From Massilia sp. IC2-278 (lineage in GTDB: Bacteria > Pseudomonadota > Gammaproteobacteria > Burkholderiales > Burkholderiaceae_D), in contig NZ_JAJFES010000010.1 of NCBI RefSeq assembly GCF_020708045.1, positions 62,001 to 126,000 of the forward strand: a stretch of DNA of 64,000 nucleotides, written 5' to 3'. The notes under the pieces are model-generated. The model saw only the letters and a program-made list of their open reading frames with translations. It ran no database searches and was not told where the DNA came from. Position numbers and translations under genes: made by a program. Of the stretch, positions 18,253 to 26,270 are shown piece by piece (positions within the stretch are counted from its first letter, which is position 1; each line of letters starts with the position of its first letter).

Positions 18253-18846
18253 ATGTCCCACAACACCATCGCCATCAACCAGCGCATGGACAGGTTCAAC
18301 AGCCACGCCAGCGTCTGGCTGTTCGGCTACGGCTCGCTGATCTACAAGGCCGACTTTCCCTTCCTCGAACGCCGCCCGGCCAGCATCGCCGGCTGGACGC
18401 GCCGCTTCTGGCAGGGCTCGCACGACCACCGTGGCACCGAAGCCGCGCCAGGGCGCGTGGTGACGCTGGTGCCGGACGCGGAGGCTACCTGCCACGGCAT
18501 GGCCTACCTGGTCACGCCCGAGGAATTCGCCCACCTCGACCACCGCGAAAAGAACGGCTACCTGCGCCTGGCCACCGAGATCCGCTTCGAGGACGGCAGC
18601 AGCGCCGAGGGGCTGGTGTACATCGCCACCCACGAAAACGCCGCCTACCTCGGGCCGGCCAGCAAGCAGGCCATCGCGCGCCAGATCGCAGCGTCGCGCG
18701 GTCCGAGCGGGCCGAACAGCGAGTACCTGCTGGAACTGGCCAGGGCCCTGCGCGAGCTGGGCAAGGACGATCCGCATGTGTTCGAAATCGAGCGGCACCT
18801 GATGAAACTGGTCCCCTCTCCGGTCAAGGTTGTCGCGCGAACTTAA
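18253..18846 (+). CDS. ChaC-type gamma-glutamylcyclotransferase
   Basis: A 197-aa enzyme of the ChaC family, which degrades glutathione to 5-oxoproline and Cys-Gly in the cytoplasm. The substrate-binding loop is VWLFGYGSLIYKADFP (the [FY]GYGSL motif), RRFWQGSHDHRGTEAAPGRVVTLV follows as in bacterial members, and the catalytic Glu lies in HLDHREKNGYLRL. The gene stands 67 bases after the LysR gene and may be transcribed separately. Confidence 0.9.
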   Translation: MSHNTIAINQRMDRFNSHASVWLFGYGSLIYKADFPFLERRPASIAGWTRRFWQGSHDHRGTEAAPGRVVTLVPDAEATCHGMAYLVTPEEFAHLDHREKNGYLRLATEIRFEDGSSAEGLVYIATHENAAYLGPASKQAIARQIAASRGPSGPNSEYLLELARALRELGKDDPHVFEIERHLMKLVPSPVKVVART

Positions 18847-18911
18847 GTATCCATTTCCTGCTCAAAGCAGAGTAGCGATTGCACTCTGCCGCAGGTCTTT
18901 CGGGGAACATC

Positions 18912-19334
18912 GTGCGCAAATGGATCATCAGCGTGTGCTTGCCGCTGGCTTGCCTGCCCGTGCTGGCGCAGAACGGCGCGAGCGGCATGAGCAGCAGCCG
19001 TCAACTCGAATCCGCCGGTAACTTCCGGGTGCTGGTGCCGAAGGACCTGCCTGAGGAAAATCGTGAGGAAACGAGACGGCTGCTCAAGCAACTGCAGCAA
19101 GCTTGCCCTTCCTGCTCCGACGGCGGCACGGTTGGCACCACCGGCGGGGGCGTCATCATTGGCCCTGGATTGAACCGCCAGCCAGCCAGGCCGTTATGGC
19201 CGACCGGCAGCGAATCAGCAAAGGACACTTACCTCACACCCTACATTACCATTCCGCGCAGCGAATATCGGGAACTGAGAGCGACCGCCGACAAATACAA
19301 TGCCTTGCTGAAAAAACTGGAGACTGCGCCATGA
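18912..19334 (+). CDS. Secreted protein of unknown function, first of a gene pair
   Basis: About 140 aa. I start it at GTG 18912 because GGGGAA lies just upstream and the product then opens with a clear signal peptide (VRKWIISVCLPLACLPVLAQNG, cut near LAQ). The mature part has a charged helix (LPEENREETRRLLKQLQQA), a CPSC pair, a Gly-rich stretch (GGTVGTTGGGVIIGPG) and a C-terminal helix (YRELRATADKYNALLKKLE). The CPSC looks like a thioredoxin-type CxxC but no thioredoxin fold is evident. I recognise no family. Its stop overlaps the start of the next gene (ATGA). Confidence 0.6.
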   Translation: MRKWIISVCLPLACLPVLAQNGASGMSSSRQLESAGNFRVLVPKDLPEENREETRRLLKQLQQACPSCSDGGTVGTTGGGVIIGPGLNRQPARPLWPTGSESAKDTYLTPYITIPRSEYRELRATADKYNALLKKLETAP

Positions 19335-19804
19335 AAGCCGCTCACTTCCTCGCCATCCTGCTCCTGGCGCCGCTATTTTTCTGGCTGCACCCGGCGCAAG
19401 CCCAGAACCCCTATGTGGAATACCGGGCGCGCACCTATGCCATTCAGGAAGCCTACCTGAAGCGAGTGACCGAGCATCAGGTGCGGGTGATGGAAGACTT
19501 CGAGAAAAAGCTGGAACAACAGAAGTGGCAAACTACCGTGGTGTCGATCATGGTGGTCGTCATGGTCGGCTGCGGCGTGGCCCTGAGCGCACTGCAGTTC
19601 TATTCCGACTTCCGCAGCCGGGGCCAATCCGGCATGACCCTGAAGATCGGCTCCGGCAGTTTCGAATTGAGCAGTACGGTCATCGGCCTGGTGATCCTGG
19701 CAATGAGTTTCTGGTTCTTCCAGACCTACATCGATCGCGTCTATGCAATCAACATTACCACCCTGCAGCCGCTGGATGTGACGACGTTCGGGCTGAACGG
19801 GTAA
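19331..19804 (+). CDS. Membrane protein of unknown function, second of a gene pair
   Basis: A 157-aa protein. It opens with a signal peptide or first helix (MKAAHFLAILLLAPLFFWL, then HPAQAQ), continues with a helical, probably periplasmic, stretch of about 40 residues (VEYRARTYAIQEAYLKRV ... EKKLEQQKW) and has two membrane helices at about 70-90 (TVVSIMVVVMVGCGVALSAL) and 115-135 (VIGLVILAMSFWFFQTYI). Between them is a short polar loop (KIGSGSFELSSTV). It is translationally coupled to the secreted protein gene upstream, so the two products may form a membrane complex. I recognise no family. Confidence 0.65.
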   Translation: MKAAHFLAILLLAPLFFWLHPAQAQNPYVEYRARTYAIQEAYLKRVTEHQVRVMEDFEKKLEQQKWQTTVVSIMVVVMVGCGVALSALQFYSDFRSRGQSGMTLKIGSGSFELSSTVIGLVILAMSFWFFQTYIDRVYAINITTLQPLDVTTFGLNG

Positions 19805-19835
19805 GGCAGCCAGGCCGCGTGTCACACCCACCGCT

Positions 19836-20897
19836 TTACTTACCTTCGTTCAGTGCCCGGACTGCTTTTTCGAGCGCGCGCACCTTCTCGCGCATCGTCG
19901 ACAGATTGCGCACCAGCACCGCATTGCGTTCCCACTCCGCATTCCTGGCAACCGGGAAGTAGCCGGTATAGCGACCCGGCTCGGTAAGCGAGTTCGGCAC
20001 CATGGTGGCGGCCGTCACGTGGACGTTGTCGACGATCTCGATGTGGCCATTGATCATGGCTGCGCCGCCGAAGGTGCAATGCTTGCCGATGTTGGCGCTG
20101 CCGGCCACGCCCACGCAGCCGGCCATGGCCGTGTGTGCGCCGATGCGGCAGTTGTGGCCGATCTGGATGAGATTGTCGAGCTTGACCCCGTCTTCGATGA
20201 CGGTGTCGTCCAGCGCGCCGCGGTCGACCGTGGTATTCGAGCCGATGTCGACGTCGTCGCCGATCACCACGCGCCCGGTTTGCGGAATCTTGATGTAGCT
20301 GCCGCCATCCACCGCAAAGCCGAAGCCGTCGCCGCCGATGACGGCGCCCGAGTGGACGATGCCGCGTGCGCCGATGATGCAGCGGGCGTGGAAGGTGACG
20401 TTGGCAAAGAAATGCGTGTCTTCGCCGACGACCGCCTCGCGCCCGATGTAGCAGCCGGCGTCGATGATGGCGCCGGCCTTGACGATGGCCCCCGCCTCGA
20501 CCGTGACATGGGGACCGAGGTGGGCGCTGGCGTCGACCCGGGCGCTAGGGTGCACGAAGGCCGTCGGATGCACGCCGGGCTCGGGCACAGGCGTGCCCAG
20601 GGCCACGAAGAATTGCGCCGCGCGTGCGAACCAGGCATAGGGATTGGCGGTGACGATGCGCGCGCCCTCGTAGCTGGCCGCCACCTCGGGTTCGTCGCCC
20701 GGCGCGAGGATGAGCGCCGCAGCCTGGCTGCGCGCCGCCTGGCCACGCAGCTTGCTGTTGCTCAGGAAGCTGATCTCGGATGCGCCGGCACGGTCGAGCG
20801 GCGCAATGGCCGTGACTTCGATGCCGGGGTCGCCTGTCAGCTGGCCGCCGAAACGTTCGACCAGTTCGCCCAGACGGATAGCCATGTTGTTCGCCAC
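19836..20897 (-). CDS. lpxD: UDP-3-O-(3-hydroxyacyl)glucosamine N-acyltransferase
   Basis: A 353-aa acyltransferase for the third step of lipid A synthesis. An N-terminal uridine-binding domain (about residues 5-100) precedes a left-handed beta-helix of hexapeptide repeats (about 105-310, for example VHPTAFVHPSARVDASAHLG) and a C-terminal helix (NLSTMREKVRALEKAVRAL). The catalytic His lies in NLIQIGHNCRIGAHTAMAG. The GTG at 20897 has GAGGAG 7 bases upstream; the ATG four codons later (20885) is the alternative. It is not with bamA, skp, fabZ or lpxA, the usual neighbours, so it may be a second, stand-alone copy. Confidence 0.9.
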   Translation of the reverse strand: MANNMAIRLGELVERFGGQLTGDPGIEVTAIAPLDRAGASEISFLSNSKLRGQAARSQAAALILAPGDEPEVAASYEGARIVTANPYAWFARAAQFFVALGTPVPEPGVHPTAFVHPSARVDASAHLGPHVTVEAGAIVKAGAIIDAGCYIGREAVVGEDTHFFANVTFHARCIIGARGIVHSGAVIGGDGFGFAVDGGSYIKIPQTGRVVIGDDVDIGSNTTVDRGALDDTVIEDGVKLDNLIQIGHNCRIGAHTAMAGCVGVAGSANIGKHCTFGGAAMINGHIEIVDNVHVTAATMVPNSLTEPGRYTGYFPVARNAEWERNAVLVRNLSTMREKVRALEKAVRALNEGK

Positions 20898-21067
20898 GGT
20901 CACGCTCCTCGCAGATGGATCGTCGATCAATCCGGATTGGACACCCAGCCCAACCCGGCAGTTCCGCAACTGGCCAGGCGCATCGGTCTGTCAATCATCG
21001 GCCGCTCATCAGCCGCACATCAGCTCGACCTCAGCCAGGCACCCGCTGTGTCAATATAGAACGCTGA

Positions 21068-22261
21068 TCAGAACAAGTCCAGCTGTCCAGCTCCCTTTGT
21101 AGTTCCTTTTGCAACGCCCTTTCCAGCGCCCTTGCCTGCCGCCGCCGGCACCACCAGCGGCCGCCGGAACTGCGACGTATCGAGCCGCTCGAAGCGCCCG
21201 CGCAACGCCCCCAGCCCCATGCGCTCGACGGTTTTATTGAAGCGCTGGCGGATCAGGTCGGACCAGACGCCCTCGCCGTGCATGCGCCTGGAAAAGTCGG
21301 CGTCGTAATCCTTACCGCCGCGCATTTCGCGGATGCGGTTCATCACGCGCCCGGCGCGCTCCGGGAAGTGGGCCTCCAGCCATTGCTGGAACAGCGGGTT
21401 GACTTCCCAGGGCAGGCGCAGCACCGTGTAGTGGGCGCTGACGGCGCCGGCGTCGCGCGCCGCTTCCAGGATGCGTTCGATTTCCGGTTCGGTGACAAAA
21501 GGGATGATCGGCGCCACGCTCACGCTGACCGGAATGCCGGCATCGGTGAGCGTGCGGATGGCGCGCAGGCGCCGCGCCGGGGCCGCCGCGCGCGGCTCCA
21601 GGGTGCGCGAGATGTCGGAGTCGAGCGTGGTGAGGGTGATGGCGGCGCAGGCCAGCGAACGCTCGGCCATCGGCGCCAGCAAATCGATGTCGCGCTCGAT
21701 CAGCGCGGACTTGGTGACCAGCCCGACCGGATGCCGGCATTCGTGCAGCACTTCCAGCACTTCGCGCGTGAGGCGGCGCTCGCGCTCGCAGGGCTGGTAG
21801 GCGTCGGTGTTCACGCCGATGGCGATGTGCTCGGGCTTGTATCCGGGATGCGCCAGCTCCCGGCGCAACAGCTCGGCCGCGTTCACCTTGGCAAAAATGC
21901 GGGTCTCGAAGTCCAGCCCGGGCGACAGGCCGAGGTAGCTGTGCGTCGGCCGCGCAAAGCAATAAATGCAGCCGTGCTCGCAGCCGCGATAGGGATTGAG
22001 CGAGACATTGAAGGGAATGTCGGGCGAGGTATTGCGCGACAGGATGGACTTGGCGATCTCGTCGGTGACCACGGTCTTGACCGGCGCCGCGGCGCTGTCT
22101 TCCACGGTCCAGCCGTCGTCGAAACGCTCGCGGCCCTTCAGTTCGTAGCGGCCCTGGAGGTTGGACACCGCGCCGCGCCCCTTTGTCGCGGCGAGCGGGC
22201 GCGGCAGGACGATTTCTTCCGCACTGTATTCGCGGTCGACAGTTCGTTCGGAGTAAGCCAT
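21068..22261 (-). CDS. PA0069-family radical SAM protein (SplB-related)
   Basis: A 397-aa radical SAM protein. The [4Fe-4S] cluster motif CX3CX2C is in YRGCEHGCIYCFARPTH (about residue 95), typical of the family related to spore photoproduct lyase. Further motifs are IAIGVNTDAYQPCERERR and the partial TIM-barrel core; the C-terminal tail is Gly/Lys/Ala-rich (AAAGKGAGKGVAKGTTKG) and ends DLF. The true reaction of this family is unknown; a DNA-repair role is suggested by the relationship and by the LexA box 12 bases upstream. The start at 22261 has GAGGTG 5 bases before it. Confidence 0.85.
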   Translation of the reverse strand: MAYSERTVDREYSAEEIVLPRPLAATKGRGAVSNLQGRYELKGRERFDDGWTVEDSAAAPVKTVVTDEIAKSILSRNTSPDIPFNVSLNPYRGCEHGCIYCFARPTHSYLGLSPGLDFETRIFAKVNAAELLRRELAHPGYKPEHIAIGVNTDAYQPCERERRLTREVLEVLHECRHPVGLVTKSALIERDIDLLAPMAERSLACAAITLTTLDSDISRTLEPRAAAPARRLRAIRTLTDAGIPVSVSVAPIIPFVTEPEIERILEAARDAGAVSAHYTVLRLPWEVNPLFQQWLEAHFPERAGRVMNRIREMRGGKDYDADFSRRMHGEGVWSDLIRQRFNKTVERMGLGALRGRFERLDTSQFRRPLVVPAAAGKGAGKGVAKGTTKGAGQLDLF

Positions 22262-22272
22262 TCGGCACCTCA

Positions 22273-22292
22273 TACTGTATATTTATACAGTA
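22273..22292. promoter_or_regulatory. LexA (SOS) box
   Basis: TACTGTATATTTATACAGTA is palindromic except for its central pair and matches the gammaproteobacterial LexA consensus CTGT-N8-ACAG with an AT-rich centre. It ends 12 bases upstream of the radical SAM start codon and 47 bases from the DTW gene end, so it can only control the radical SAM gene. Confidence 0.85.
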
Positions 22293-22338
22293 TAGTACGC
22301 CGCTCTTCCCGCCAGTTCAAGCGTGGCCGTGTGCGTGC

Positions 22339-22968
22339 TCAGGCCGGCGGCAAAGGATGTGGTAAATAAGCAGCCTGTTGCCCGACGAAACCGTCGAAAG
22401 CGGCAAACAAGGGAGCGTAGCGCGCCGCATCGCCCTCGATCTGGCCCAGGGCATGGGCGCCCGCTTCAAGCGTGGACAATTGATCGGGCGCGTGCGCCTT
22501 GCGGATGCGGTAGTGCGAGGCCGGCATGTCGCTCAGCGCCAGGCGCGGCAATTGCCGCAGCGCCGGATTCAGGTGCAGCATCTTACGGCTTTTGCGCCAG
22601 GTGGCGTCGAGCACGACCAGGCGCAGGCGTTCAGGCAGCAGCAGCGGCAGCGGCGCTGCTGCGGGTGCGTCCGGCGTGGCGACGCCCGGCGTTTCGGGAT
22701 ACAGCAACACCGGCGTGCGCCCGCCGGCATGCAGCAGCGTACCGAGCGCGTCCGCATCGAAGGCCTCGCCCACGACCAGCACGCTCCCCGCCACGCTCAG
22801 GTGCAGCAGGCGCGCGCTGTTCTTGGCGTTCGCCACTTCGAGCGGATGCTGCAGGATCAGGAGTTCGACGGGCGAGACGAGCGGCCGCACCCAGCCGCAG
22901 ATGCAGGCCGACTGCGCGCGCAGGCAGGCGGCGCAGGTGGCGCGGCGGGGAGGCGAAGGCTGGTTCAT
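22339..22968 (-). CDS. DTW-domain tRNA-uridine aminocarboxypropyltransferase (TapT-like)
   Basis: A 209-aa enzyme of the DTW family, which adds the 3-amino-3-carboxypropyl group of SAM to a uridine of tRNA (acp3U47 in E. coli). It has an N-terminal zinc-type Cys cluster (CAACLRAQSACICGW) and the name motif as DATW in VLDATWRKSRKMLHLNP, with Ala where most members have Thr next to Asp. Further family segments are LSDMPASHYRIRKA and STLEAGAHAL. It is cytoplasmic. Confidence 0.88.
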   Translation of the reverse strand: MNQPSPPRRATCAACLRAQSACICGWVRPLVSPVELLILQHPLEVANAKNSARLLHLSVAGSVLVVGEAFDADALGTLLHAGGRTPVLLYPETPGVATPDAPAAAPLPLLLPERLRLVVLDATWRKSRKMLHLNPALRQLPRLALSDMPASHYRIRKAHAPDQLSTLEAGAHALGQIEGDAARYAPLFAAFDGFVGQQAAYLPHPLPPA

Positions 22969-23019
22969 CGGCGGCTCGGCAAGGAAAAGGCGCCGATTGT
23001 AGCAGCCGCGCCAACGCCT

Positions 23020-23586
23020 TCAGTCGGCCCCCTTGCGCAGTCCCGCCAGTGCGCCGCTCCAGGCCTCCACCTGCTCCAGCATGGCGTGCACCGATTTTTC
23101 CTGGTGGGGCGCCGGCTTGAAGGTAGTCATGTTCTCGAAATCGGTGAACAGCGACAGCATCACCTGGGCGCGTACGTCGGCCACCATCAGTTCGCCCATC
23201 ACCAGGCGCAGGTTCTCGATGGCGCGCGCGCCGCCGACGCTGCCGTAGCCGACGAAACCGGCCGCCTTGTTGTTCCATTCCTTGTACAGGAAGTCGATGG
23301 CGTTCTTCAGCGCGCCCGAGGTGGCATGGTTGTATTCGGGCGTGACGAAGACGAAGCCGTCGAATTCGGCGATCTTCGCGGCCCAGGCCAGCGTGTGCGG
23401 TTGCGAATACTGGCCCATCGAGGGCGGCACCGGCTCGTCGAGCAGGGGCAGATTGAAATCCTGGATATCGACCAGTTCATAGCTGGCGCCGCTGCGTCCC
23501 TGCGCCGTGTCCATTACCCAGCGCGCCACGTCGAGCGCCTTGCGCCCCGGCCGGGTGCTGCCGACGATTACCGCGATCTTGACCAT
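23020..23586 (-). CDS. NADPH-dependent FMN reductase family protein
   Basis: A 188-aa flavodoxin-fold enzyme. The FMN phosphate loop is IAVIVGSTRPGRKALDVARW at the N-terminus and the second FMN-binding segment is VFVTPEYNHATSGALKNAIDFL (PEYN motif), with GFVGYGSVGGARAIENLR after it. Members reduce quinones, azo compounds, chromate or free flavin with NADPH; the substrate cannot be assigned. The gene is single, lying between the DTW gene and a hybrid kinase on the same strand. Confidence 0.9.
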   Translation of the reverse strand: MVKIAVIVGSTRPGRKALDVARWVMDTAQGRSGASYELVDIQDFNLPLLDEPVPPSMGQYSQPHTLAWAAKIAEFDGFVFVTPEYNHATSGALKNAIDFLYKEWNNKAAGFVGYGSVGGARAIENLRLVMGELMVADVRAQVMLSLFTDFENMTTFKPAPHQEKSVHAMLEQVEAWSGALAGLRKGAD

Positions 23587-23690
23587 GTCCCTCTCCTGTC
23601 GTGTGTCCGCAATGAACCCGGACCCATTCTAGTCAGCGGTGAGGGAAAGGCGCGCCGCCTTGCAACACGACAAAAATCCGGCCTGCCCGC

Positions 23691-25979
23691 TCAGCGCCGT
23701 CCGCTCAAGCGCCCCAGCAAGCCGACCAATTGCTCGACGTCATAAGGCTTGGCCAGGATTTTGACGCCCGGAATCGAGACGCGCCGGTCGGTGTAGCCGG
23801 TGGCCAGCACGACCGGCAGCGCCGGCCAGCGTTCGCGCACCGCCGCGGCCAGGTCGATGCCGCTGACGCTGCCCGGCATGACGATGTCGGAAAACACGAT
23901 GTCCACCGCCTGCCCGGCCTCGAGCTGGGCCAGCGCATCGTCGCCGCTGACGGCCACGCGCACCGCGAAGCCGGCCGCGCCGAGCGCCTCGACCACGGCT
24001 TCGCGCACCAGTACGTCGTCTTCGACGAACAGCACGCTCACGCCGGCTGGCGCGGGCGCCGCATCCGCTGCCGCCGGCTGGTAGGGCGGCGGCGCGACCA
24101 CGTCCGGCGCCGCTGCGCCTGCGGAGGCGCCGGCGTCGGCAGCGCCTGGCGCGGCGGCATCGGCGCCGTGCGCACGCGGCAGGTAGATGTGCACCCGGGT
24201 CCCCTTGCCCGGCGTACTGTGCAGGGTCAGCAGTCCCTGCGCCTGGGTGGCGAAGGCATAGGCCTGCGGCAGGCCGAGCCCGGTACCCTGCCCCGGCGAC
24301 TTGGTGGTAAAGAAAGGATCGAGGGCGCGCGCCATCACCTCGGGCGCCATGCCCACGCCGTCGTCGCTCACGCTCAGCTGCAGGTAGTCGCCCGGCGCCA
24401 GGCCTTTGGGCGGCGCGTCGGGCGCGGCCAGTGTGAGATTCTGGGCGCCGATCCGCAGCCGGCCGCTGCCGCCCATCGCATCGCGCGCATTGATCGCCAG
24501 GTTCAGGAGCGCCAGGTCGAACTGCAGGGGCTCGACCCGGACCGGCCACAGGCGGCTGTCGAATGCGGTCTCGATGACGATGCTGTCGGCCACGGCGCCA
24601 CGGATCAGCTGCAGCGCGCTGTCGAGCTGCGCGGCCGTGTCCACCGTCACCAGGCGCCCTTCCTGCACCCGGCCGAAGGAGCCGAGCTGGCCGGTGAGCG
24701 TGGTGGCGCGCGTGACGGTGCGCTTGCAGGTGTCGATCAGGCGCTGCAGCTTCGGTTCCGTCGCCTGCATCGCGGCCAGCTGCAGCGCCGTGGTGAGCGT
24801 TTGCAGCAGGTTGTTGAATTCGTGCGCGATGCCGGCCGTCAGGCGCCCCAGCGACTCGAGCTTCTGGCTGCGCAGCAGGGCGCCCTGCGCCTGTTCGGTG
24901 GCGAGGATGGCTTCGTTGACGCGGTGTTCGAGGTCGCGCGTCGAGCGGCGAATCTGCTTGCTCGCCTCGACCATGCGCCAGGCCACGGTGTCGATCTCTT
25001 CCAGCCCGTGCGGGCGGTAGGGAATTTCCTCGCCGTCGGCCAGGCGGTCGGCGCAGCGGCCCAGGTATTCGATCGGCGCCACCGCGCGGCTGGCGAACCA
25101 GCGCCCGGCGGCCACCGCCAGCACCAGCAGCACGGCCATCATCCCGGCCAGCAGTGCCGCCGCTTCCATCGGCACGCGGCGGATCTCGGCGCTCGGGATG
25201 GCGATCAGCACCTTCCAGCCGGAATTCGGCACCGTCGTGATCTGGGCCCGCACCGGGACCCCGGTCAGGGTATGGCTGGGGAAGACCAGGTCGCGGTCGG
25301 TGGTGGCCGCCAGCTTGCGCGTGCGTTCGCGCAGCAGGGTGCCGACGTAATGCTTCGGCTCGCTGGAGCGGGCGGCGATGCGGCCGTTGCGGTCGAACAC
25401 GGTGGCGATCCAGGCCCGCGGAAACTGCTGGCGCTCGAGCAGCCGTTGCAGGATGCCCACATGCATGCCGAGCGTCAGGTGATAGCGCGGCTTGCCCTCG
25501 ACCAGCACCGGCACCTGCATCATGAAGTCGTAGCGCTGCACCGGGGGTGCGTAGAAGACGTCCGACACCAGGGTGCGCGCCGCGCCATAGCGTTCCATCA
25601 GCGCCGGCAGGTTCGACGGGTCGCGCCCCGTCAGCGCCACGCCCAGCGGGCGGCGCGTATTCAGGATCGGCTTGCCGTCGAGGTCGTACAGCACCGCCAC
25701 CGCATCCACGGCCTCGGCCGCGCCCCGGGCGTGGCGGTAGAACTCGCCGAAGTCACCGGCCGCCAGCGCCGGCGACGCAGCCAGGGTGCGCAGGATGCCT
25801 TCCTGGTGGCGCATCTCGTTATCGATCAGCAAGGCAAACGCGCGGCCGGTCTCGGCGATGCTGCGCTCCTGGTCCTTTTGTTGCTCGACGTAGACATAGG
25901 CGACCGCCAGCGCCGCGCCGATGAACGAGGGCACGAGCAGAGCGACAACCAGGATCAATAGCCGGTTCCGGAAACGCAT
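23691..25979 (-). CDS. Membrane hybrid histidine kinase with periplasmic Cache-type sensor and receiver
   Basis: A 762-aa sensor. TM1 is at about residues 7-30 and TM2 at about 273-293, enclosing a 240-residue periplasmic region with double-Cache-like features (LAASPALAAGDFGEFYRHARG, VDAVAVLYDLDGKPILNTRR, NSGWKVLIAIPS). The linker after TM2 resembles HAMP. The phosphorylation His is at about 386 in GIAHEFNNLLQTLTTALQL (NtrB-like HisKA), followed by the ATPase domain (NLAINARDAMGGSG, SDDGVGMAPEVMARALDPFF, GQGTGLGLPQAYAF). A C-terminal receiver (about 640-755) has its Asp in DIVFSDIVMPG. An Ala/Pro-rich linker of about 45 residues joins ATPase and receiver. No partner regulator is adjacent; the ligand is unknown. 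Confidence 0.9.
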   Translation of the reverse strand: MRFRNRLLILVVALLVPSFIGAALAVAYVYVEQQKDQERSIAETGRAFALLIDNEMRHQEGILRTLAASPALAAGDFGEFYRHARGAAEAVDAVAVLYDLDGKPILNTRRPLGVALTGRDPSNLPALMERYGAARTLVSDVFYAPPVQRYDFMMQVPVLVEGKPRYHLTLGMHVGILQRLLERQQFPRAWIATVFDRNGRIAARSSEPKHYVGTLLRERTRKLAATTDRDLVFPSHTLTGVPVRAQITTVPNSGWKVLIAIPSAEIRRVPMEAAALLAGMMAVLLVLAVAAGRWFASRAVAPIEYLGRCADRLADGEEIPYRPHGLEEIDTVAWRMVEASKQIRRSTRDLEHRVNEAILATEQAQGALLRSQKLESLGRLTAGIAHEFNNLLQTLTTALQLAAMQATEPKLQRLIDTCKRTVTRATTLTGQLGSFGRVQEGRLVTVDTAAQLDSALQLIRGAVADSIVIETAFDSRLWPVRVEPLQFDLALLNLAINARDAMGGSGRLRIGAQNLTLAAPDAPPKGLAPGDYLQLSVSDDGVGMAPEVMARALDPFFTTKSPGQGTGLGLPQAYAFATQAQGLLTLHSTPGKGTRVHIYLPRAHGADAAAPGAADAGASAGAAAPDVVAPPPYQPAAADAAPAPAGVSVLFVEDDVLVREAVVEALGAAGFAVRVAVSGDDALAQLEAGQAVDIVFSDIVMPGSVSGIDLAAAVRERWPALPVVLATGYTDRRVSIPGVKILAKPYDVEQLVGLLGRLSGRR

Positions 25980-26184
25980 CGGTGCTGGGTCCTCCTGGTC
26001 GGCGGTTAGGTTGCAAACAAGTGCCGCGGAAAAACCGGCTCAAGCGATTATACAAGAGGCAAGCTTGCCCACCTGCTCATGCATTTTGCTGTGCTTTTCC
26101 CAACATTTTGAACGTTCGCTATTGATATACGTAAGCATCTTTACCACACACAAAAATTTACCTCTGGAATTGCGTAAACGGATA

Positions 26185-26213
26185 TTGCTCTCAGTGTTTT
26201 CGGTGCCTAGAAT
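26185..26213 (+). promoter_or_regulatory. Candidate sigma-70 promoter of the alpha/beta hydrolase gene
   Basis: TTGCTC and TAGAAT are separated by 17 bases, 58 bases upstream of the ATG at 26271, in a 291-base AT-rich gap between divergent genes. The -10 is good, the -35 weak. The gap holds no other feature I can recognise. Confidence 0.4.
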
Positions 26214-26270
26214 CAATTTATTCCTTCAAGCAATGCTGTCGCACCGGCAGACACTTTTCCAGAGTCGCCC

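Noticed and set aside
23730..25961. 743-codon open frame on the plus strand opposite a hybrid kinase
   Set aside because: Shadow frame with no recognisable domain; the kinase on the minus strand is complete.
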